The notes under the pieces are model-generated. The model did not search any database and was not told the origin of the DNA. It was given only the letters and a program-made list of their open reading frames with translations. A stretch of 6,276 nt of DNA from Mycobacterium sp. (GTDB lineage Bacteria > Actinomycetota > Actinomycetes > Mycobacteriales > Mycobacteriaceae): contig JAFAQO010000625.1 of NCBI GenBank assembly GCA_019246375.1, forward strand, positions 1 to 6,276. The letters are read 5' to 3'. Made by a program: the position numbers and the translations under genes. How positions within the stretch are numbered: the stretch's first letter is position 1; each line of letters opens with the position of its first letter. This document shows positions 1-6,276 of this stretch, in pieces.

Positions 1-1221
1 GACGTTGCTTTTATCCGCAACGTGACCGATATCGAAGACAAGATCCTCAACAAGGCCGCTGCAGCGGGCCGGCCCTGGTGGGAATGGGCGGCCACCTACG
101 AGCGTGCGTTCACCGCCGCCTACGACGCGCTGGGCGTATTGCCGCCGTCGGCGGAGCCGCGAGCGACCGGGCACATCACCCAGATGGTGGAGCTGATCGA
201 GCGGTTGATCGACACTGGGCACGCCTACACCGGCGACGGCGATGTCTACTTCGACGTGCTCAGCTACCCCGAATACGGTCAGCTGTCCGGGCACAAAATC
301 GACGACGTCTACCAAGGCGAGGGAGTGGCGACCGGCAAGCGTGACCAGCGCGATTTCACGCTGTGGAAGGGCGCCAAGCCCGGCGAGCCGTCCTGGCCCA
401 CGCCGTGGGGCCGCGGCCGTCCCGGCTGGCACCTGGAATGCTCGGCGATGGCCCGCACCTACCTCGGCCCGGAGTTCGATATCCATTGCGGCGGGATGGA
501 TTTGGTGTTCCCGCACCACGAAAACGAGATTGCGCAGAGCCGCGCTGCCGGCGACGGGTTCGCCCGCTACTGGTTGCACAACGGCTGGGTCACCCTGGGC
601 GGCGAGAAGATGAGCAAGTCGCTGGGCAACGTGTTGTCGATACCGGCGATGTTGGCGCGGGTGCGGCCCGGCGAACTGCGTTACTACCTCGGCAGCGCAC
701 ACTACCGGTCGATGCTGGAATTCTCCGAGACCGCGCTGCAGGACGCGGTCAACGCCTACGCCGGCATCGAGGACTTTCTGCACCGGGTACGCAGCCGGGT
801 TGGCGCTGTCGTACCCGGTGAGTGGACTCCGCGGTTCGCCGAAGCGCTCGACGATGACCTGTCGGTGCCGATCGCGCTCGCCGAAGTGCACCACGCCCGC
901 GCCGAAGGCAACCGGGCGCTCGACGCAGGCGACCACGACGCGGCCATGACTCACGCCGCGGCGATCCGCGCCATGATGGGCATTCTCGGATGCGATCCGC
1001 TCGACGAACGCTGGGAGTCCCACGACGAGACATCGGCTGCGCTGACCGCCGTCGACGTACTGGTGCACGCCGAGTTGCAGCGCCGCGAAGAGGCCAGAGA
1101 GCAGCGCAACTGGGCGCTGGCCGACGAAATCCGCAACCGCCTGAAAGACGCCGGCATCGAGGTCACCGATACCGCGGACGGACCGCAGTGGTCATTGGGC
1201 ACCCAAAGCGATGCCCGGTAA
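1..1221 (+). CDS. cysS: Cysteinyl-tRNA synthetase, N-terminus cut off by the window edge
   Basis: This class I aminoacyl-tRNA synthetase charges tRNA-Cys with cysteine using ATP in the cytoplasm. The frame is open from base 1 ([14 protein letters not shown]), so the GTG at 22 is an internal Val, not the start. The window holds 406 residues. Bacterial CysRS is usually about 460-470, so roughly 60-65 residues, with the HIGH-type motif and first zinc cysteine, lie to the left. Visible in fragment numbering are Cys147 (in HLECSAM), His172 and Glu176 (in FPHHENE), whose spacing matches the remaining zinc ligands of E. coli CysRS (C209, H234, E238), and KMSKS at 203-207 (bases 607-621). The C-terminal helical tRNA-binding region ends in the family hallmark LADEIRNRL...[13 protein letters not shown]. 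That region argues against the mycobacterial paralogue MshC (mycothiol ligase), which lacks it. The stop TAA overlaps the next gene by 11 nt. From memory it corresponds to Rv3580c (cysS1). Confidence 0.97.
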   Translation, partial: DVAFIRNVTDIEDKILNKAAAAGRPWWEWAATYERAFTAAYDALGVLPPSAEPRATGHITQMVELIERLIDTGHAYTGDGDVYFDVLSYPEYGQLSGHKIDDVYQGEGVATGKRDQRDFTLWKGAKPGEPSWPTPWGRGRPGWHLECSAMARTYLGPEFDIHCGGMDLVFPHHENEIAQSRAAGDGFARYWLHNGWVTLGGEKMSKSLGNVLSIPAMLARVRPGELRYYLGSAHYRSMLEFSETALQDAVNAYAGIEDFLHRVRSRVGAVVPGEWTPRFAEALDDDLSVPIALAEVHHARAEGNRALDAGDHDAAMTHAAAIRAMMGILGCDPLDERWESHDETSAALTAVDVLVHAELQRREEAREQRNWALADEIRNRLKDAGIEVTDTADGPQWSLGTQSDAR

Positions 1222-2140
1222 TTCTCGACGCCGCGGCGCGGTACGCAAACCCGGCACCAAGAAAGGCCCAACTGTCGGCTCGGGCGGCCAGCGCCGCCGC
1301 GGACTGGAGGGCCGCGGCCCGACACCGCCTGCGCATATGCGGCCCAACCACCCAGCCGCCAAGCGGTCCAGGTCCCAGCCCCGCCGTCCCACCAAACGCA
1401 GCGACGACACCGAGACCGTGCTAGGCCGCAACGCAGTCCTGGAATGCCTGCGCGCCGGTGTGCCGGCGACCGCCTTGTACGTCGCGCTGGGCGCCGAGGC
1501 CGACGAGCGGCTCACTGAATCGGTTGCCCGCGCGGCTGATCTGGGTATCGCGATCCTCGAGGTGCCGCGCACCGATCTGGACCGAATAACCACGAATGGC
1601 CTGCATCAAGGCATCGCCTTGCAGGTACCGCCGTACAACTACGCTCACCCCGACGATCTGCTCGCCGCGGCCATGGACTCCCCGCCTGCCCTGCTCGTCG
1701 CCCTGGACAACATCTCCGACCCCCGCAACCTGGGAGCGATAGTGCGGTCGGTGGCGGCGTTCGCGGGACATGGTGTGCTGATTCCGCAGCGACGCTCCGC
1801 GTCGGTCACGGCAGTAGCGTGGCGGACCAGCGCCGGTGCGGCGGCCCGTGTCCCGGTGGCGCGCGCCACCAATCTGACTCGCACACTGAAGGATTGGGCT
1901 GACCGTGGGCTGCAGGTCGTCGGGCTGGATGCCGACGGCGAGACCCGGCTCGACGACCTGGACGGCACTGACCCGGTTGTGGTCGTCGTGGGGTCCGAAG
2001 GTAAAGGGCTGTCGCGCCTGGTGCGGCAGACCTGCGACGCGGTGGTGTCCATACCGATGGCCGGCCCGGCCGAATCGCTGAACGCATCGGTCGCCGCCGG
2101 AGTAGTACTCGCCGATATTGCGCGCCAGCGCAGGAGTTGA
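1211..2140 (+). CDS. rlmB: SpoU/TrmH-family rRNA 2'-O-methyltransferase (RlmB-like)
   Basis: A 309-residue SPOUT-fold methyltransferase expected to transfer methyl from S-adenosylmethionine to a ribose 2'-OH. RlmB acts on G2251 of E. coli 23S rRNA, and that target is inferred here. Residues 1-68 are a basic, Gly/Pro-rich, probably disordered tail. Residues 69-140 form a substrate-binding domain ([13 protein letters not shown]). The catalytic domain carries SpoU motif 1 at 167-179 ([13 protein letters not shown], with catalytic-type Asn173 and Arg179), motif 2 at 261-267 (GSEGKGL) and motif 3 at 281-293 (IPMAG..ESLNAS). These form the trefoil-knot cofactor site. The ATG at 1211 lies inside the end of cysS with no clear Shine-Dalgarno sequence, so translational coupling to cysS is likely. 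Only about 240 residues are usual for E. coli RlmB, and the tail explains the extra length. A tRNA target cannot be excluded. It corresponds from memory to Rv3579c. Confidence 0.93.
   Translation: MPGNSRRRGAVRKPGTKKGPTVGSGGQRRRGLEGRGPTPPAHMRPNHPAAKRSRSQPRRPTKRSDDTETVLGRNAVLECLRAGVPATALYVALGAEADERLTESVARAADLGIAILEVPRTDLDRITTNGLHQGIALQVPPYNYAHPDDLLAAAMDSPPALLVALDNISDPRNLGAIVRSVAAFAGHGVLIPQRRSASVTAVAWRTSAGAAARVPVARATNLTRTLKDWADRGLQVVGLDADGETRLDDLDGTDPVVVVVGSEGKGLSRLVRQTCDAVVSIPMAGPAESLNASVAAGVVLADIARQRRS
2131..2136 (+). promoter_or_regulatory. Shine-Dalgarno site that decides the phosphodiesterase start
   Basis: CAGGAG lies in the last codons of the methyltransferase gene. It directly abuts the TTG at 2137 (zero spacing) but sits 9 nt before the in-frame TTG at 2146, a workable spacing. 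This favours TTG 2146 as the start. The placement inside the upstream gene also suggests translational coupling. Confidence 0.55.
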
Positions 2141-2145
2141 CGAAC

Positions 2146-3131
2146 TTGCCCCGCTGGCGCGCCCGCATCGCTGCTGTGCTGGCGTTGGCCTGCTCCGCGA
2201 TTTTGGCGCCGCTGCCGTCGGCGTCCTCCCAACCGCCGAGCTTCGACGTGCAGACACACGCCGGCGGTCGTGGCGAGACGACCGGCGAATCATTGCGTGC
2301 CTTTGCCAAATCGCTCGAACTCGGCGTCAACACTCTGGAATTCGATATCAACATCACCAAAGATGAACAACCTCTGGTGTGGCACGACCCGACGATCGAG
2401 CCGGGCCAATGCGCCGACACCGGGCCCGCGTTCGCCGGCGACCCGCAGTATCCCTACGTTGGACGGTTAGTGCGCGACCTCACCCTGATGCAGATCCGCA
2501 CACTGGACTGTGGCAAGCCGAACAGTGCGTTTCCCTCGGCAGAAGTGGTGCGCGGCAACAGGATAGCCACTTTGCCTGAAGTATTTGCGTTGACCGATTC
2601 GTACCACGCGGATGTCCGCTACAACATCGAAACCAAGGTGCAAGCCAACGATCCGGATCTAACGGCCAGCCCCCAAGAGTTCGTCGACGTCATCCTGGCG
2701 GCGGTCAGGTCCGCCGGCAAGGCCGACCGCGTGGAAATTCAAAGCTTCGACTGGCGCACACTGCCGATAGTGCGCCAAGCCGAGCCGTCGATTCCATTGG
2801 TGGCATTGTGGAATGAGCAGACCTGGGTACCGGATTCGCCGTGGCTGGCCGGTGTCAATCCGGCCGTCGTCGGTGACCCGATGATCGGGGCGATGATGGT
2901 GGATGCGAACATCCTTTCGCCGGAGTACACACTGGTCGCCGGCAAACCGTTTGTCGATCGCGCTCACTCGTTGGGGCTCAAGGTCATTCCGTGGACCATC
3001 AACGACCCCGAGGTCATGCGCCAGCAAATCGCCGACGGTGTTGACGGCATCATCACCGACTATCCGCCGCTCCTACGCAGTGTGCTGGTCGAGCTGGGAA
3101 TGCCGTTGCCACCGGCATACCACCGGCACAG

Positions 3132-3135
<4 letters not shown>
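2146..3135 (+). CDS. Secreted glycerophosphodiester phosphodiesterase
   Basis: This 329-residue GDPD-family TIM-barrel enzyme would hydrolyse deacylated phospholipid headgroups (such as glycerophosphocholine or -ethanolamine) to glycerol-3-phosphate and an alcohol, probably outside the membrane. TTG 2146 is chosen because CAGGAG sits 9 nt upstream. TTG 2137 would add three residues. Residues 1-28 look like a Sec signal peptide: an Arg-rich start (PRWRAR), a hydrophobic core (IAAVLALACSAILA) and a likely cut after PSA. Cys16 lies inside the core without a good lipobox, so I do not call it a lipoprotein. Catalytic-type His38 (THAGG) and His80 (VWHDP), metal ligands Glu65/Asp67 (LEFDI) and Glu162 (NIETK) are present, as is the C-terminal signature PWTIND...GVDGIITDYP. 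Cys89 and Cys122 flank the segment after the second His and could form a disulfide. The usual HRG and PEN-type motifs read HAGG and TGES. It ends in a CTAG shared with arsB2. Confidence 0.92.
3100..3118. repeat. Small hairpin and tandem 9-mer at the end of the phosphodiesterase gene
   Basis: ATGCCG (3100-3105) and CGGCAT (3113-3118) form a perfect 6-bp inverted repeat around a 7-nt loop. A 9-bp direct repeat, CCACCGGCA, starts at 3109 and again at 3120, an 11-nt period. Both lie in coding sequence just before the convergent stop codons. There is no T-run, so this is at best a weak pausing structure and may be chance in GC-rich DNA. Confidence 0.25.
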
Positions 3136-4373
<1,238 letters not shown>

Positions 4374-4376
4374 CGA

Positions 4377-5297
4377 TCAGGTCCACGGGTCCTCGCGCCG
4401 CCACACCGTCGGCATGTCCAACGCGACGCCATCCTGCCCGGCCAGCTCACTCAGGATGCGAATCGACACGTCCAAGTTGTCGCCGACATAAGGCAAGGCC
4501 CGCAACGGCTTTGACAAAGGGCGGAAGAAGTCGTCCCAATGGATCAGTACCACTCGGCGTGCGCCTACTGCGCGGACCGTCTCTGTCCAATAGTCGACAA
4601 GGTATGTGCGCGGCTGCACGCCCAGTTGGCCTACGCCGAGGTAGACAACGTCGGCGTGGCGTCCCGCGAGTGCGCCTTTCACGAAGCCGGCGCTGCCCTG
4701 GATCAGCAACCGTCTGTCCGACGGCCGGTGGTGCACCAGCGCCGACCACGCCTCGCCGCACTGGTAGGCCGACACCCTCACCGGCGGTTTAACCGGCGCG
4801 GCGATCACACCGGGAAACCGGTCGGGTGGCGAATGCTGCGACTCCACCAGCGTTATGTCATACGCCCCCAATTCAATCGGCTCGCCCGGAACGGCGACGA
4901 ACAGGCGGTCCTCGGGCAGGCCGTATCCGCGGCCGATGTTGGCCGCCGACTCACCCCCGACCAGGCGTGCGCCGGTGCGGTCGGCGACCAGTGGCGAGTC
5001 CAACGCGTGGTCGATGTGAGTGTGCACGGGTATGACCGCCTCGAGCCGTGCCACCTTGGCGCGAGCCAGACATCCCTCGACGCGCGGCGGTGACGGCGAC
5101 ACCTTGCGCGTCAGCACCCGGGGCAGGCTGGGCCGGGAAAAATAGCCGTCGGTCATCACCGCAGATGATCCGTCGTCGAGCAGCAGCGTGGTAACCCCAA
5201 GCCAGGTGACTGACAGCGGCGCGTCAGGTTTCGCGGCAGGCACGGTGAACCGGTCCGAGTATCGGGCGATGTCGGGGCGACCGGGCTTCAGCCGCAT
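4377..5297 (-). CDS. Metallo-beta-lactamase-fold metal-dependent hydrolase (Rv3577-like)
   Basis: A 306-residue cytoplasmic protein with no signal peptide and the metallo-beta-lactamase fold, closest in style to UlaG-like hydrolases. The substrate is unknown. An N-terminal strand pair (SVTWLGVTTLLLDDG, 29-43) leads to the metal motif HTHIDH at 92-97. Later candidate ligands are His155 (ESQHS) and His253 (LIHWDDF). At about 199-205 the sequence is IQGSAGF, where many family members have a metal-bridging Asp (GDT-like), so one ligand may be missing or supplied elsewhere. I chose ATG 5297, which overlaps the pxpA stop as TGATG and has GAAGG 10 nt upstream (5312-5308). An upstream start at 5393 would add 32 low-quality residues and overlap pxpA by 97 nt. 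Its stop is followed, in the same frame, by one codon and then the arsB2 start. From memory it corresponds to Rv3577. Confidence 0.85.
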   Translation of the reverse strand: MRLKPGRPDIARYSDRFTVPAAKPDAPLSVTWLGVTTLLLDDGSSAVMTDGYFSRPSLPRVLTRKVSPSPPRVEGCLARAKVARLEAVIPVHTHIDHALDSPLVADRTGARLVGGESAANIGRGYGLPEDRLFVAVPGEPIELGAYDITLVESQHSPPDRFPGVIAAPVKPPVRVSAYQCGEAWSALVHHRPSDRRLLIQGSAGFVKGALAGRHADVVYLGVGQLGVQPRTYLVDYWTETVRAVGARRVVLIHWDDFFRPLSKPLRALPYVGDNLDVSIRILSELAGQDGVALDMPTVWRREDPWT

Positions 5298-6055
5298 CAG
5301 CGAAACGCCTTCACATCGATGCCCTCGGCTTTCAGCCGATCCCTTACCGCTGAGGCGATTTGGACAGCGCCCGGCGAATCGCCATGCACGCAAACGGATT
5401 CCACGCTGACAGCAACCTGTGACCCGTCGACAGCAGTGACCTGGCCCGTCGTCACCATGGCCACCACCCGCTCGGCGATGGCGGCCGGGTCGTGCAGAAC
5501 CGCACCGGGTTCACGCCGCGACACCAGCTGGCCATCAGGCCGGTAGGCGCGATCGGCGAATGCCTCCGGCACAGTGCGCAGGCCGCGCGCGTGGGCTTGG
5601 TCGAAGAAAGTGGAGCCGGCCAGGCCCAGCACCGGAAGGGTCGCGTCGACCATCCGCACCGCCTCTGCGACCGCAGCGGCCTGGTCCCGGTTGGTCACGA
5701 TTGTGTTGTACAGCGCGCCATGGGGTTTGACATAGAACACCGCAGAGCCGGCAGCATGGGCGAGCGCCTGCAATGCGCCGATCTGGTACACGACGTCAGC
5801 GCAAAGATCGTCGGCGGTGACGTCGATGAAGCGTCTGCCGAACCCGGCCAAATCGCGATAGCTGACTTGCGCGCCGATGGCCACGCGCCGCTCGGTGGCC
5901 GCCCGGCATACCTCCAACAGACCGGCGGGGTCACCAGCGTGAAAACCGCACGCGACGTTGGCGCTGGTGACGATACCGAGCATGGCGTCGTCATCACCGA
6001 GTTGCCAGACGCCGAAGCCCTCACCCAAATCGGCGTTGAGGTCAATGGAGGCCAC
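5297..6055 (-). CDS. pxpA: LamB/YcsF-family 5-oxoprolinase subunit A
   Basis: A 252-residue cytoplasmic protein of normal length for PxpA. With PxpB and PxpC this protein opens 5-oxoproline (pyroglutamate) to glutamate with ATP. Family motifs run in order: DLNADLGEGFG (5-15), ANVACGFHAGDP (32-43), GAQVSYRDLAGFGRR (61-75), KPHGALYN (110-117), EAFADRAYRPDGQLVSR (164-180) and VCVHGDSPGA (221-230). Residue 63 is Gln in what is GAHPSYPD in many relatives. I believe GAQ is a common actinobacterial variant. GTG 6055 is the first possible start because a TGA lies in frame at 6064-6062, leaving only 6 nt between. There is no Shine-Dalgarno sequence, so near-leaderless translation is plausible. No pxpB or pxpC lies downstream: the next genes are the hydrolase and arsB2. 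The partners may lie beyond the right edge or elsewhere. Confidence 0.92.
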   Translation of the reverse strand: MASIDLNADLGEGFGVWQLGDDDAMLGIVTSANVACGFHAGDPAGLLEVCRAATERRVAIGAQVSYRDLAGFGRRFIDVTADDLCADVVYQIGALQALAHAAGSAVFYVKPHGALYNTIVTNRDQAAAVAEAVRMVDATLPVLGLAGSTFFDQAHARGLRTVPEAFADRAYRPDGQLVSRREPGAVLHDPAAIAERVVAMVTTGQVTAVDGSQVAVSVESVCVHGDSPGAVQIASAVRDRLKAEGIDVKAFR

Positions 6056-6127
6056 GTTGTGTCAGCGTATTGCACCAATCAGGTAGTGCACCCGGCTATG
6101 CCTCTCTGACGTAGCTGTACGACACGC
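6056..6127 (-). promoter_or_regulatory. Intergenic gap with candidate promoter and operator for pxpA
   Basis: This is the only non-coding gap in the window. On the minus strand a TANNNT-type -10 element, TACGCT (6069-6064), ends 8 nt before the pxpA GTG, which places transcription start at or 1-3 nt before the start codon. No convincing TTGACA-like -35 is seen at 16-18 nt. Just upstream of the -10 lies an inverted repeat, TGCAC (6071-6075) and GTGCA (6086-6090) with a 10-nt spacer, positioned as an operator would be. No good terminator for the upstream membrane gene is visible. The nearest stem is CGTA/TACG, only 4 bp. Confidence 0.4.
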
Positions 6128-6276
6128 TTAAGGACGGCTTGAAAGCGGCGGGTCGGCGAATTTTGTGGCGCCGCCCACCGATCGTCTGGGACCGCGCCGC
6201 CCGAGCAGCCAGCACATCAGGTAAATCAGAAACGAGATGGTGGCAACGAACACCGATACCGGCACGCCTGGTGCCA
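6128..6276 (-). CDS. C-terminal tail of a membrane protein, cut by the window edge
   Basis: Reading leftward from 6274 gives 48 residues to a TAA at 6130-6128. The first complete codon is Ala, and bases 6275-6276 belong to a cut codon. The segment opens with one strong transmembrane helix (VPVSVFVATISFLIYLMCWL), followed at once by a positively charged cytoplasmic-type tail (GRRGPRRS) and a polar end (KFADPPLSSRP). That is the pattern expected for the last helix of a polytopic transporter. Family cannot be told from 48 residues. Transporters often neighbour ycsF/pxpA genes, for example NRAMP-like YcsG in Bacillus subtilis, but that link is inference. It lies on the same strand as pxpA, 72 nt upstream, so it could head the same operon. 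The opposite strand has only a short ATG-led reading frame at 6238 that runs off the edge and looks unremarkable. Confidence 0.6.
   Translation of the reverse strand, partial: APGVPVSVFVATISFLIYLMCWLLGRRGPRRSVGGATKFADPPLSSRP

Noticed and set aside
22..24. GTG at 22 as the start of the CysRS gene
   Set aside because: The frame is open to base 1 and encodes conserved CysRS residues upstream of it, and a start here would lack the essential ATP-binding motif.
1..1221. MshC (mycothiol ligase) rather than CysRS
   Set aside because: The C-terminal tRNA-binding region with the [13 protein letters not shown] ending is present. MshC lacks it.
2146..2230. Lipoprotein signal around Cys16 of the phosphodiesterase
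   Set aside because: Residues before Cys16 (ALA) do not fit the lipobox well, and the hydrophobic core continues past the Cys to a better Sec cleavage site after PSA.
1421..2293. 290-codon minus-strand open frame opposite the methyltransferase gene
   Set aside because: Its Arg/Gly/His-rich translation has no recognisable domain, and the plus strand carries an intact SpoU-family protein throughout.
5298..5393. Longer start for the metallo-hydrolase at 5393, adding 32 residues
   Set aside because: The extension lies entirely within the conserved end of pxpA, is Arg/Gly/Ser-rich without family features, and ATG 5297 forms a neat TGATG junction with a usable ribosome-binding site.

Overview
The window reads as a high-GC, densely packed chromosomal segment of a mycobacterium. 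The order CysRS, SpoU-type methyltransferase, ArsB-family transporter and metallo-beta-lactamase-fold hydrolase matches, from memory, the M. tuberculosis Rv3580c (cysS1), Rv3579c, Rv3578 (arsB2), Rv3577 region. Two genes here are not in that stretch of M. tuberculosis as I remember it: a secreted glycerophosphodiesterase between the methyltransferase and arsB2, and a LamB/YcsF (PxpA) gene upstream of the hydrolase. This suggests a non-tuberculosis mycobacterium, but the species cannot be fixed from the sequence alone.

Plus-strand block (1-3135): the 3' six-sevenths of cysS, cut by the left edge, overlaps the start of an RlmB/TrmH-type 2'-O-methyltransferase gene by 11 nt. That gene is followed within a few bases by a TTG-started, signal-peptide-bearing glycerophosphodiester phosphodiesterase. 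The three look like one transcript: two translation-machinery genes plus an exported lipid-headgroup enzyme.

Minus-strand block (3132-6276, read right to left): the C-terminal tail of a membrane protein cut by the right edge, a 72-nt gap with a candidate promoter and inverted repeat, then pxpA, the hydrolase (TGATG junction, 1-nt overlap) and arsB2 (two-codon step, same reading frame). The last three look like a translationally coupled operon.

The two blocks converge and end in the same CTAG, so each gene's last coding bases lie opposite the other's and there is no intergenic terminator. Except for the 72-nt gap, almost every base is coding. I see no RNA gene, CRISPR array, insertion sequence, attachment site or phage feature, and no gene-free stretch over 300 bases. 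I found no strong evidence of an undescribed multi-gene system. The best candidates for a second look are the orphan pxpA-hydrolase-transporter operon, departures from textbook active-site motifs in the hydrolase and the phosphodiesterase, and the two unusually tight gene junctions.
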